Below, piece after piece: positions 1-8,400 of a stretch of DNA of 20,844 nt (positions are counted from its first letter, which is position 1; every line of letters begins with the position of its first letter). The notes beneath the pieces were generated by a model. It made no database searches. It was given only the letters and a program-made list of their open reading frames with translations, and was not told the origin of the DNA. The stretch is from a bacterium. GTDB lineage: Bacteria; Oederibacteriota; CAKKQC01. The position numbers were made by a program, and so were the translations under genes. Location: positions 1 to 20,844 of the forward strand of contig CAKKQC010000017.1 in NCBI GenBank assembly GCA_919901855.1. The letters are read 5' to 3'.

Positions 1-83
1 GCACACACCGGCTTGTTCACGTACTAGTGTCACTGTATTACGCGAGGCTCATTAATTACTGAAGCACGTCCCCAATTGCGGTT
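1..83. other. Gene-free edge downstream of the DUF2723 gene
   Basis: This short stretch follows the stop codon of the DUF2723 gene in the direction of transcription. It is visibly richer in A and T than the rest of the window (for example the run around 50-58). I see no convincing hairpin with a T tract and no coding frame. It may hold the end of the transcript or the upstream region of a gene outside the window. Confidence 0.4.
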
Positions 84-2189
84 CTATCTCGCGGTCGACA
101 CTCCCGCGCGCTTGAGCATCGCGGCCAGCATCCGCTTGAGCATCGGGTTGCCGGGTTCCAGGGCGATCGCTTCCCGGAGGCGCGTAACGGCCTGCGGCAC
201 GTCGCCCTTGAGGTACCACGCGTTCGCGAGGACCTCGTACGCGCGCGCGAACTTGCGGTCCCGGGCGAGGCCGGCTTCGGCGAGTTGGATGGCCTCATCG
301 GCCTGCGGCGGCATCCGGCGCAGGGCGAGCAGCCCCAGGTTCACCCACGCCTCGGGGCGGTCCGGAGCGCCGTCCCGGGCTTCCCGCCAGCACCGCTCGG
401 CCCGCCCGAGGTCGCCGAGCCCGTAATACACCAGCCCCGCGTTCAGGGCGGCCTCCGGCGACCCCAGCCGCCGCGCGCGCTCGAAGAGCCGCATGGCAAG
501 CGCCTCCTCGCGCCGCGTGTGCCGCCAGATCCCGCGGCCGAAATAGCCCTGGATGTAATTGTCGCGCTGGACGCGGTCGAACGGGTCCCGCTTGGCCGCC
601 GCCGAGAACACGCCCCGGAGCCGCCAGCGCAGATTCCTCCGGTCCGCGGCGTCCTCGTGCGCCATCGACGGCTTGTCGTGCACCCAGAGCTGGTAGACCA
701 GCCCCTCGTTAACAGCCCACTTGCCGAACGGCCAGCCCGTGGACGTCGTGAGCGTGTAGCACCAGGGGCGACCCGGGTTCGCCTCCATGATGTCTTTGGC
801 CTCGATCCAGATGTGTCCCCAGGGCTTCAGCGACTTCATCCTCAGGTCCGGATACTGCATCTGGATCTGGGCCAGCCCCCAGTCGAAGTGCAAAAAGATC
901 GGGATGATCAGCCGGACATCCGGCCGCAGGTCGTCGACGAAGAGCCCCTGGAGCAGCGGCGCGATGTAGGCGTCCCCCTCGGCGAAAAGGATGGCGTTGC
1001 GCGGGATCGTGTCCGCCAGGTTCGCCATGAAGTCCGAGGCGTAGTAGTTCCACCGCTTGGAGACCCGGTTGAATCCGCCCACGGCGGACTGGACCGCGAG
1101 CGCCAGCGCGGCAGCGACAACAACCCCTCGCAACCATCGCCCCGGCTGCTCCGCCAGGAGCGCAAGGCCCCCGGCGAGTAACAGCCCCGCGGCCCACCAT
1201 CCCGCCGAGAAGAAGGGGTCCGCGACCCAGAGGGCGTCCGGTTCCAGCTTGGGGTAGAAGGCGGCCGCCGCGATTTCGCCCACTCCCCCGGCGGCCACCG
1301 CCATCAGCCACCACGCCCGCCGGCGCCACGCGAGCCCGAGGGCCACGGGCACGAGCAGGACTCCCGGCCAGCCGAACCCCGCCCGGAACCGGTCCGCGAA
1401 CCGGCCGGCCAGGAGGAGGCCGCCATTCCCCCGGCCCTGCTTCTCGATGGACACGTACTGCCGGCGCAGAACCAGCCACTGGAACCGTCCCCACGTCACG
1501 GGCTCCGCCCACCGGAAGGACGGGTGTGCAGCCGTAGTGCGCAGGGGCAGGTAGAGGTACAGGGAGGCTCCCAGCACCACTCCGCAGGCCGCGAGCGCAC
1601 CCGCCCGCGCCGCGCCCGGCCGGCCCCGGATACTCCGGACGAACTCGGCCAGCAGGAACGGCGCGAAAGGCACGAGCATGTAGTAGTGCCCGCACGCCGC
1701 CAGTCCTGCCGTCAGGCCCCCGGCGGCGCCGCGCCGCCCGGGGGTCGCATCCTGACTGCTGAGAAGGGCCGCCAGCCCCGCGAGCAGCGCGATCGTGACC
1801 GTGTAGACCGAGCCCTTGGGCAGCGTCATCTGGTTCCAGACCTCGAGGGGCAGGCCACCCGCCACCCCGAGCGCGAGCACGAGCCACGCCGGAAGGCCGG
1901 GCGCGAGCCGGAAGAGCGCGATGGTGCCCGCGGCCGCGGCGGTGGAGGCTGCGGCGAGGGATAGCAGGCTCACGCGCCACGCCACCGACCCGGCGGGGAT
2001 CCAGCGCGCGGCGAGGTGGCCGAGGAGCGTCGGCAAGGGATAGCCGGGCGGGTGCGCGATCCCTAGGTGCAGGGCTACCCCCGCCGTCTCGCCGGAATCC
2101 CCGTGCGGCGCCCCCGGCGCGAGGGTGAGGAGCCCGGCCTGCCAGACGATCAGGAAGGCCGCCGCCGGGACCAGGCGGCGCGGGATCAT
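84..2189 (-). CDS. DUF2723 membrane protein (TMEM260-like, probable glycosyltransferase) with C-terminal TPRs
   Basis: A 701-residue polytopic membrane protein. The N-terminus has the DUF2723 signature: a first hydrophobic segment (residues 8-24), then D31-S-G-E34 and the motif L42-G-I-A-H-P-P-G-Y-P51. Many hydrophobic segments follow up to about residue 370. A second conserved block, with G-D near residues 405-406 and R-P-D-V near 422-425, matches the soluble part of this family. About three TPR motifs fill residues 577-701. Family knowledge: DUF2723 proteins are related to TMEM260, a protein O-mannosyltransferase, and D and E in the first loop are typical of GT-C fold enzymes. The substrate here is unknown. 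The ATG lies 13 bases after the pgsA stop, with a weak GAGGCGG upstream, so the two are probably co-transcribed. The family call is firm; the enzymatic role is inferred. Confidence 0.85.
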   Translation of the reverse strand: MIPRRLVPAAAFLIVWQAGLLTLAPGAPHGDSGETAGVALHLGIAHPPGYPLPTLLGHLAARWIPAGSVAWRVSLLSLAAASTAAAAGTIALFRLAPGLPAWLVLALGVAGGLPLEVWNQMTLPKGSVYTVTIALLAGLAALLSSQDATPGRRGAAGGLTAGLAACGHYYMLVPFAPFLLAEFVRSIRGRPGAARAGALAACGVVLGASLYLYLPLRTTAAHPSFRWAEPVTWGRFQWLVLRRQYVSIEKQGRGNGGLLLAGRFADRFRAGFGWPGVLLVPVALGLAWRRRAWWLMAVAAGGVGEIAAAAFYPKLEPDALWVADPFFSAGWWAAGLLLAGGLALLAEQPGRWLRGVVVAAALALAVQSAVGGFNRVSKRWNYYASDFMANLADTIPRNAILFAEGDAYIAPLLQGLFVDDLRPDVRLIIPIFLHFDWGLAQIQMQYPDLRMKSLKPWGHIWIEAKDIMEANPGRPWCYTLTTSTGWPFGKWAVNEGLVYQLWVHDKPSMAHEDAADRRNLRWRLRGVFSAAAKRDPFDRVQRDNYIQGYFGRGIWRHTRREEALAMRLFERARRLGSPEAALNAGLVYYGLGDLGRAERCWREARDGAPDRPEAWVNLGLLALRRMPPQADEAIQLAEAGLARDRKFARAYEVLANAWYLKGDVPQAVTRLREAIALEPGNPMLKRMLAAMLKRAGVSTAR

Positions 2190-2202
2190 GGCCCCGGCCG
2201 CC

Positions 2203-2745
2203 TCACCCAGGGCGGCGCGGCTGGAGGTCCCGCAGGCCGCGGTAGAGGTAGTCCAGCCCCGAGATGGCCGTCAACGCCATCGCGGCGTCCAGGGCCCTCA
2301 GCGCCAGGTCGTGCGGCAGCACGGTGTGATGGTTGAACAGGATCGCGGTCACGGCCGCCAACTGCATCGCCGTCGTCGCCTTGCCCAGCCCGCTGGGCTC
2401 CACCCGCCGGTTCCGCGTGATCAGGTGGCCGACGATCCAGCCGCCCACGATCACGACCTCGCGCGTGAAGACGAGGACGAGCGCCCAGAGCGGCACGACC
2501 CGCGTCGACGCCAGCAGCGCGAAGGAAGTGAGCAGGAGTGCCTTGTCCGCGAGGGGATCGAGGAACGCCCCCAACTCGGTCCGCTGGCCGGGGCCGCGGG
2601 CCACCCAGCCGTCGAGCCAGTCCGTCAACGCGGCGACCGCGAACGCGACGAAGGCCTCGAAATGACGCCCGTACAGAAAGAGGGTGGCGAAAGTCGGAAT
2701 GAGGATGATCCGAAGGAGCGTGAGCAGGTTGGCGAGGTTCACCAT
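2203..2745 (-). CDS. pgsA: CDP-alcohol phosphatidyltransferase, probably phosphatidylglycerophosphate synthase
   Basis: A 180-residue integral membrane enzyme with a complete CDP-alcohol phosphotransferase signature: D42, D45, G46, A49, R50, G59, D63 and D67 in the spacing D-x2-D-G-x2-A-R-x8-G-x3-D-x3-D. The first residues (NLANLLTLLRI) match the usual N-L-x-T-x-x-R opening of PgsA-type proteins. About four to five hydrophobic segments follow. The family transfers the phosphatidyl group from CDP-diacylglycerol to an alcohol at the inner membrane; the length and N-terminus favour glycerol-3-phosphate as acceptor. Cardiolipin synthase or another family member cannot be excluded. The ATG is the only start, because an in-frame stop lies just upstream. 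No clear Shine-Dalgarno is visible, and the gene starts 30 bases after the fmdB-like stop. Confidence 0.85.
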   Translation of the reverse strand: MVNLANLLTLLRIILIPTFATLFLYGRHFEAFVAFAVAALTDWLDGWVARGPGQRTELGAFLDPLADKALLLTSFALLASTRVVPLWALVLVFTREVVIVGGWIVGHLITRNRRVEPSGLGKATTAMQLAAVTAILFNHHTVLPHDLALRALDAAMALTAISGLDYLYRGLRDLQPRRPG

Positions 2746-2775
2746 GGGCGGTCAGCCGTCCCGCGCTTGAATCCG

Positions 2776-3006
2776 TCAGACCCCGGCGAGCGCCCGGGAG
2801 CAGGGATGCGGACACGCCCCGGGGCCCCCGGGGCACGCGCAATCCGCCGAGGCGGGCACCGTCGCCGCGCCGACCGCGAACGGGGCAAACAGGCGCTCGA
2901 CCTTCCGGCTACGGCAGTCCGGGCACTCGGGCTGGTCCGCCGCCCCGAACGAGAGATAGTCGAACTTGGTCGAGCACTCCTCGCACCGGCACGCAAGAAT
3001 CGGCAT
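2776..3006 (-). CDS. FmdB-family small zinc ribbon protein
   Basis: A 76-residue protein starting MPILACRCEEC. It has two CxxC pairs (C8/C11 and C28/C31) that would form a zinc ribbon, the hallmark of the FmdB / CxxC_CxxC_SSSS regulatory family, followed by a short conserved-looking VERLF stretch. The tail is alanine- and cysteine-rich (further C around the ACPGGPGACPHPC region) and is less conserved in the family. I chose the ATG at 3006 because a near-perfect Shine-Dalgarno (GGAAGGAG, six bases away) precedes it. An in-frame ATG seven codons upstream overlaps that site and is unlikely. The function of the family is poorly known; a role in transcription or translation is often suggested. It sits between tRNA-Arg and pgsA and is probably transcribed with them. 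Confidence 0.85.
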   Translation of the reverse strand: MPILACRCEECSTKFDYLSFGAADQPECPDCRSRKVERLFAPFAVGAATVPASADCACPGGPGACPHPCSRALAGV

Positions 3007-3043
3007 GTCGTTCTCCTTCCATTCCATTTTCCGAAAGACGCCT

Positions 3044-3116
3044 CGCGGCCGGAGGGACTCGAACCCACTGCCTGCGGTTTAGGAAACCGCCGCTCTTCCT
3101 GATGAGCTACGGCCGC
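3044..3116 (-). tRNA. tRNA-Arg (anticodon CCT)
   Basis: A 73-base cloverleaf on the minus strand. The acceptor stem GCGGCCG pairs perfectly with CGGCCGC, followed by discriminator G. The D-arm is GCTC/GAGC with an ATCAGGAA loop. The anticodon stem GCGGT/ACCGC is perfect with loop TTCCTAA, giving anticodon CCT, which reads AGG as arginine. The variable loop is AGGCA. The T-arm has the usual TTCGAGT loop, but its five-pair stem contains one T-T mismatch (GTGGG against CCCTC). No CCA is encoded; the genome reads AGG after the discriminator. A large hairpin lies directly against the 5' end, and an FmdB-like gene follows 37 bases downstream. Confidence 0.93.
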
Positions 3117-3154
3117 ATGCCGTCGCTCGTCAACTTCGTTGACGAGCACGGCAT
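3117..3154 (-). promoter_or_regulatory. 17-bp hairpin in the 5' leader of tRNA-Arg
   Basis: An almost perfect inverted repeat abuts the mature tRNA 5' end with no spacer. The inner arm of 10 bp (3125-3134 with 3138-3147) closes on a three-base loop. An outer arm of 7 bp (3117-3123 with 3148-3154) is interrupted by a single bulged base at 3124. It lies between a TATAAT box and the tRNA, so it would be transcribed as the precursor leader. There is no T tract, so it is not a typical terminator. It could guide RNase P or other processing, or be a selfish palindrome. Confidence 0.6.
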
Positions 3155-3163
3155 ACATAAATG

Positions 3164-3169
3164 ATTATA
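3164..3169 (-). promoter_or_regulatory. Candidate -10 element (GGTATAAT) for tRNA-Arg
   Basis: A consensus TATAAT reads on the minus strand about 50 bases before the mature tRNA. It is preceded by GG, as are two other TATAAT boxes in this window. No good TTGACA-like -35 hexamer is seen 16-18 bases upstream; a GC-rich hairpin (3180-3197) occupies that position instead. The call rests on the -10 box and its placement only. Confidence 0.45.
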
Positions 3170-3193
3170 CCTCTGGCCGGGCGCGCTCCTGCG

Positions 3194-3258
3194 CGCCACG
3201 GCCGCGCACACTTGCAGGGATTTCATTGGACTGCGTCGACTCCTGTCGCCACGGCCGC
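3194..3258 (-). repeat. Two tRNA-5'-end-like direct repeats
   Basis: The 12-mer GCGGCCGTGGCG occurs on the minus strand at 3258-3247 and again at 3205-3194. Each copy is followed by a small hairpin closed by an AGGA loop (CGAC/GTCG in one, GGCGCGC/GCGCGCC in the other). The mature tRNA-Arg begins GCGGCCGTAGC and has AGGA in its D-loop, so both copies resemble its acceptor strand plus D-arm. The rest of the 3170-3323 interval holds no gene that I can see. Confidence 0.4.
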
Positions 3259-3281
3259 AGGGTAAGATGCCCTACTCCAAT

Positions 3282-3311
3282 GGCAGTGACGCGCTACTGC
3301 GCGTCACTGCC
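3282..3311 (-). terminator. Hairpin after the TPR lipoprotein gene, possible terminator
   Basis: A perfect 12-bp stem (3282-3293 with 3300-3311) with a six-base loop begins 12 bases after the TAG of the TPR lipoprotein gene. The sequence that follows on the minus strand starts ATTGGAG and lacks a T run, so it is not a canonical intrinsic terminator. It may still end or stabilise the transcript before the tRNA promoter. Confidence 0.5.
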
Positions 3312-3323
3312 CCTCCGGAATCC

Positions 3324-4145
3324 CTACCTCGTCTTCTCCAAATATGCGTGCGCCTGCGGGTTCTGCGGCTCCAGCTTGATCGCCTGCCGCCAGGCCTCGC
3401 GCGCCGGTCCGATCCTTCCGCTCGACGCCAGCGCGGCCCCCAGCCACACGTACGTCGTGGCCCGGGGGGCAAGCGAGGCGGACTTCTTCAGCTCCTCCAC
3501 GGCGCCTTCCCGCCACCCGATCAGCCGGTAGTCGTTACCCAGCGAAAGGTGCCAGTCAGCGTTCTGGGGCTCAATCTCGATCGCGCGCCGGTGAGCCTCC
3601 ACCGCGAGCTCGAGGTTGTTCTTGAGCGCGATGTTGTCGCGGAGGACGTAGCCCAGCAGGTCCAGGGCTTCCGCATCCATCGGGTTCAGCCGGACGATCC
3701 GCTGGAGCAGCCGGGTCGCCCGCCCCGGGTCCCCCGCCACGTAGGCCTCGTTGGCCTCCACACGGGCGGCCGGCGTGTCCAGGACGTACCACCGCCCCGA
3801 CCGGTTGGCCAGCGTGATCCCCCGCGTCCCGGTCTCGGGACGCTTGCCCCCGGTGTCCCACGTCAGCTTCACGATCGCCCGCCACAGCGGCCCCGGCCCC
3901 GGCTTGTTCGTGCACTCGGCCGCCGTGAGCTTGCGCCGCACCGCCCAGGCCTCCTGCTGTTCGACGAACGCGCGCTTGCTCTCGACCGGCTTCACAGCCG
4001 GCAGGAGCAGGCGGTACTGGCGGTCGAACCTGCCCTGGATCGCGAAGTTGAAATAGTCCTGCACGAGCGCCACGGGGTCCTTGTAGCCGCACCCGGCCAG
4101 CACGGCCAGGACCGGCAGCAGTACGAGCGCGCGGGAACGGTTCAT
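3324..4145 (-). CDS. TPR lipoprotein
   Basis: A 273-residue protein with a lipoprotein signal: hydrophobic residues 6-17, then the lipobox L16-A-G-C19. After the cysteine there is a globular region of about 110 residues (aromatic-rich start, VQDYFNFAIQGRFDRQY) reminiscent of NTF2-like/DUF4878 folds, but I do not recognise it with certainty. From about residue 130 to the end there are three to four TPR-type helical pairs (for example A-I-E-I-E-P-Q-N and A-I-K-L-E-P-Q-N turns). It is probably anchored in the outer or inner membrane facing the periplasm. The ATG follows the stop of the PorV-like gene by 17 bases, with AAGGAG ten bases upstream, so it is likely the third gene of the Fn3/PorV-like unit. 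A longer open frame continues upstream but only overlaps the PorV-like gene in another frame. The partner and function are unknown; a scaffold for the neighbouring secretion genes is a guess. Confidence 0.8.
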   Translation of the reverse strand: MNRSRALVLLPVLAVLAGCGYKDPVALVQDYFNFAIQGRFDRQYRLLLPAVKPVESKRAFVEQQEAWAVRRKLTAAECTNKPGPGPLWRAIVKLTWDTGGKRPETGTRGITLANRSGRWYVLDTPAARVEANEAYVAGDPGRATRLLQRIVRLNPMDAEALDLLGYVLRDNIALKNNLELAVEAHRRAIEIEPQNADWHLSLGNDYRLIGWREGAVEELKKSASLAPRATTYVWLGAALASSGRIGPAREAWRQAIKLEPQNPQAHAYLEKTR

Positions 4146-4162
4146 GGTCAAGGGGTCTCCTT

Positions 4163-5470
4163 TCAGGGTACGGGCTGCGCCACCGCGCTCGTCTCGAAGA
4201 ACGGGCGGCCCTCGATGGCGGGCTCGACCCCGACGACGGTGGTCACGAAGAAGAAATAGGTCTTGCCGATCTTGAGGCCCCGGACCGACAGGCTGGTGCC
4301 GGTGACGGCGGAATCCCGGTTCACCTTCACGAAGTCCGCGTCCTTCGACTCGCCCATGTAGATGTTGTAGCCGGTCACCTGCGGCTCCGTCGACACGGGC
4401 CACTCGAGGTAGACCTGCCCCTCGCGCTTGCTCACCCGCGACTGCTCCTCGGCCGCGCGGTACGAGACCTCGGAGAGGTGCAGGAAGCTGGAGGAGAACG
4501 ATATCCGGTGCGTCACGCCGAGATCGCCGTAGTGCCCGAGGGCGTAGTCCACGCCGAGCGTGAACCGGCCGGACGTCATCCGGTACCCGAGGCCGAAGGT
4601 CGCGCCGGCAAGCCCGCCGGCCCCCTCTTCGCCGAACTTGTACCCGAGCCGGACGGAGACGTTCTGGACCGCCGACACCGAGATCATGTACTCGGCCCCG
4701 AGCCGGATCCGGATGAAGTTCGTCTGCACCGGGGCCAACGGGAAGATCACGTCCGCGGTCAGGAGCGGCACGTCCCATAGGCCGCGACGGCCCGCGAGGG
4801 ACGCCACGCCGCGCACGGGCGCGAGCGCGTAACCGGTGCCGAGCTTGAGCATGACGGGCATGGACGCACCGTTCATCCCGGAACCGATGTTCGAGATCGC
4901 GAGCCCGGTCGTGAGCTGCGGAATCGGGGTCCTGTAGAGCAGACCGGCGTCCGCGGCGACCGCGCTGCCGCTGGTGACGGCCAGGTCCTGACTGACCATC
5001 TTGACCGAGGCGCCCACCGAGAGCGCCGGCCGCACGGGATATCCCCAGCCCGCGGTCACGGCGGTCTGTCCCACGTTGTAGGCCCCGGTGGATACCGGCT
5101 CGCCCGAGGGGCCGATCCCCATCCCGTCGCCGGCCGCGAACAGCCGCGTGAAGCTGATCCCGGCCGTGCCCATCCGGCCCAACGGCAGTACGGCCGCCAG
5201 ATGGTCGAACCCGATGGACTGGAGCCAGAACGCGTGGAGGTAGTTGAATCCCATATCCTGGCTGCGCGCCAGCCCGCCGGGGTTGTGCTCGAGCGCGCCC
5301 ATGTCGTCGGCCAGCCCGACGAAGGCCTCCCCCATCCCGGCCGCGCGCGTGGAAGTCGCCATGATCGTGAACTCGCCCGACGCGCTGCCCGCGCCCGTGG
5401 CCCGGGCCCATCCGGCCGGCCGGAGGCAGGCGACCAGCAGGGCGCAGGCGAGCCGGCGACCGGCGCTCAC
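4163..5470 (-). CDS. PorV/PorQ-family (UPF0164-like) outer-membrane barrel with C-terminal Fn3 domain
   Basis: A 435-residue exported protein. After a signal peptide (about residues 1-24) comes the family signature STRAAGMGEAFVGLADD followed by E-H-N-P-G-G-L, typical of PorV/PorQ/UPF0164 barrels, where the loop usually reads N-P-A-G-L. Alternating hydrophobic beta-strands continue to about residue 335. An Fn3-like domain fills the last 100 residues (EPQVTGYNIY ... GKTYFFFVT). PorV in the type IX secretion system is an outer-membrane shuttle that binds cargo C-terminal domains. Here the gene starts at a GTG that overlaps the stop of the giant Fn3 gene (GTGA), so the two are translationally coupled; the product may serve that cargo. 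The 19.1-20.7 kb gene is a paralogue. The family is clear, the shuttle role is inferred. Confidence 0.82.
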   Translation of the reverse strand: MSAGRRLACALLVACLRPAGWARATGAGSASGEFTIMATSTRAAGMGEAFVGLADDMGALEHNPGGLARSQDMGFNYLHAFWLQSIGFDHLAAVLPLGRMGTAGISFTRLFAAGDGMGIGPSGEPVSTGAYNVGQTAVTAGWGYPVRPALSVGASVKMVSQDLAVTSGSAVAADAGLLYRTPIPQLTTGLAISNIGSGMNGASMPVMLKLGTGYALAPVRGVASLAGRRGLWDVPLLTADVIFPLAPVQTNFIRIRLGAEYMISVSAVQNVSVRLGYKFGEEGAGGLAGATFGLGYRMTSGRFTLGVDYALGHYGDLGVTHRISFSSSFLHLSEVSYRAAEEQSRVSKREGQVYLEWPVSTEPQVTGYNIYMGESKDADFVKVNRDSAVTGTSLSVRGLKIGKTYFFFVTTVVGVEPAIEGRPFFETSAVAQPVP

Positions 5471-8400
5471 TGCCCCACCACGAGCTTACCCCGGGTGACC
5501 TTGCCTTCGGTGCGCACGATCCAGAGGTAGATGCCCGCCGAGACCATGGTCCCGTTGTCGTTCTTCCCATCCCAGAGCCACAGCGCCCCCGTCCCCGTCG
5601 GGCTCTTGCGCACGAGCTCGCCGTTCAGCGTGTAGAGCTCGACCACCGAGCCCGCGGGGAGCCCGTCGAACCGCACCGGCGTCTTCGCGGGCTGCGCCGG
5701 GTTCGGAAACACCGCCAGCTTGAGCGCCGGCAGGGAGACGCCGACTTCGGTCGACGTGACCGTGCAATCAGAGAGCCCCAGTGGCTGGGTAGCGTGCAGC
5801 TCGATCACATAGAAATAGCTCTTCCCGGGTTGCACGCCAGAGTCGGTCCAGGTAAGAGCGCCCGGAGGCGCCGAGCCGATGACCGCCTTGCCCCCCGAAC
5901 CACCGGAGGACGAGTCCCCCCGGAGGATGTCGAAGCCGACCACGGTGCCGGTGGAAGTCCAACCCCACTGGAGTCCGACGGCAGGCGTGCCCGTCGGCCC
6001 CGTCACGGCCCACGCGCTCAATGCCTTCGTGAAGGAACAAGCTCCGTTGGTGTTGGCGGTCGCGCAGTCACAGGCTCGCGTCGAACACCCATCCTCGCTC
6101 ACCGCGATTATCTCGAAGCGATACTGGGTGGCGGGTTCCAATCCTCCCACCGTGAGGGAGAACGAAAGAGAAACCTGATCATCCCATATCGTCCCCGACG
6201 GATTCTCCAGATCGCAGGTTGATCCCTTGGTTCGGTAGACAAAGTACCGGCTGACCGGATTCGCGGTCGTCGTGCGGTTGACTGTATCTCCAGGAGGCGC
6301 GAAGTCCCAGGTCACCAGTACAGTCGTGGAGATCTGGGTGGTGGCCACGATGTTCGCGAATGCCACCGGGCAAGGCGGCAGAACGCCGAGCCATTGCGGC
6401 TGGCAGACGCTAGTCCTGGCTAGTCCGCAGTCAAGGGACAGGGTCGCACATCCGTTACGGCTGACCGCCATGATCTCGAAGCTGTAGGCCGTGTCGGGGC
6501 TGAGTCCCGTCACCGTAACCGCGAACGACAACGCGACCTGGTCGTCCCATAGCGTCGCACAAACCTGCTGAACGTAGCAGCTCGAGCCCGTCGACCGATA
6601 CACGAAGTACTTGCTGACGGGATTCCACGTGACCGCCCGGTTCATCGTGTCTCCGGGGAGCGCGAAATCCCATGAAACCCATACATCGGTCGAGTTCATT
6701 TTCGCGGCCGACATGTTCGCGGTCCCGTCGTGCGCAATCCCCCACTGGGGCGGAGCACAGGAGTAGCAGAAGTCGCCGGAGACGTTCGAACACCCGCCCT
6801 GGTCCACGGTAAGGACCTGATAACACCAGGAACCCGTGGTCGCCGCTCCGGAATTAGTGAACGTGTAGGCCGTGTTCACCCCGTCGTCATAGACCGTGCC
6901 GAAGTACGCCTGCTGAGCGCCGGATGCCGTCGACCGGAAAATCAGGTAGCGGGATACCGGCGTGTCACCCGCGGCGGGCCGTGTCCATCCCAGGGTCATC
7001 GTGTTCGGCGGCAGGCCGGACAACGCGGTCGGCCCGACCGGGGTCGGCGGCGTGCACACGCGGCACCCGGTCGTCGGCGGCGGATCGGACCATATCGTGC
7101 ATCCCGCCTGATCGATCGCCATCACCTGGAAGCAGTACTCCTGCGTCAGGTTGAGACCCGTCACCGTCATCGTGAGCGCCGCCAGCGGGCCGGCGTCGTA
7201 CACGGTGCCGGAGATAGTCTGGGCGTATCCCGCCCCGGTCGACCGGTAGACGTAGTACCGGGACAGCCCGACGCCGGGTTCGCCCGGCGTCGGCGGCGCC
7301 CAGGACACCAGCAGCGACGACGGCGCCCGCGCATTCACACCCACGGTCGTGATCAGCCCCGGGGGCGTGCACCCGTGGAACCCCGATGGCGGCCCCGCCG
7401 ACCAGGTCGTGCACCCCTGCTCGTCCACGGCCATCACCTGGTACCAGCAGTCCTGGGTGAGCGCAACACCGGTCGCCGTGAACGAGAGGTTCAGCCCGCC
7501 CGCCTCCCACGACGTGCCGGAAAGCGACTGCGCGCCGCCGGCCGCCGTTGCCCGATAGACCAGGTACCGCGAGATCGGGATCTCACCACCAGTCGAAGGC
7601 GCCCAGGAGACCAGGAGCGACGAGGGCGGCCGCGCCGCGAGCCCCAGAGTCCCCGGTGGCGGAGGCGTGACACAGGCCGTCGTGAAACAGGCCTCGGCGG
7701 AGAAGTTCGTGCAGGACGGCAGGCCGTCGTCTGCCACCTCGATGATGGCGCAGTACGTGGAGTCCACCGTGAGGCCCGTGATCGTCACCGTGAACGTCGG
7801 CCCGCCATCCGAATCCCAGACCGTTGCCGTGACCACCTTGCCCGCCAGCGTCCCCGTAGACCCCGCCCCCAGCCAGACGAAGTACTTCGACAGCGGACTG
7901 CCGCCTACCACGGGCCGCGGCCATGCGACCGTCAGGTGCCCGGTCCCCGTCGTTCCCGTCGGGGTAGCCACGACTCCCGGCGGCGTGCAGGGCGGGGTCG
8001 GGGGACAGGGGTCCGTCAGGTTCGAGGTGGCCGTCACCTCGGTGGAACACGCGCTGTCGCACAGCGCGCCGGACGCCGTCACCACATAGGCGTAAACGGT
8101 TCCCGGCGCGGCGGTCATGTCGTCGTAGTAGACCGAGACCCCGGGCATGACGTCGAGCTGGATGGCCCCACAGGCCCCGCCCGCCGGCGCCCGGCATATC
8201 TTGTAGGTTGACGCCGGCACGCCGCTCCAGGACAGCCGGACCCGGTCGCACCATCCCACGCTTGAGAGGTTGAACGGGGGCGACAGGTCGCATCCGGTCG
8301 TCACGCACTCCTCCGTCGAGGTGCTCGAGCACAGGTTCGCCGCGATCGCGACCACTTCGTAGCAGTACTGCGTCACCGGCGGGAGCGCCGTGTTGGTCCA

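Noticed and set aside
2739-3158. A 139-codon frame across tRNA-Arg and the FmdB-like gene.
   Set aside because: It reads through a well-formed tRNA and overlaps the zinc ribbon gene in another frame.
3324-5570. A 748-codon continuous frame covering the PorV-like gene and the TPR lipoprotein.
   Set aside because: Only the last 273 codons look like protein with a lipoprotein signal. The upstream part is an arginine-, glycine- and proline-rich shadow of the PorV-like gene in another frame.
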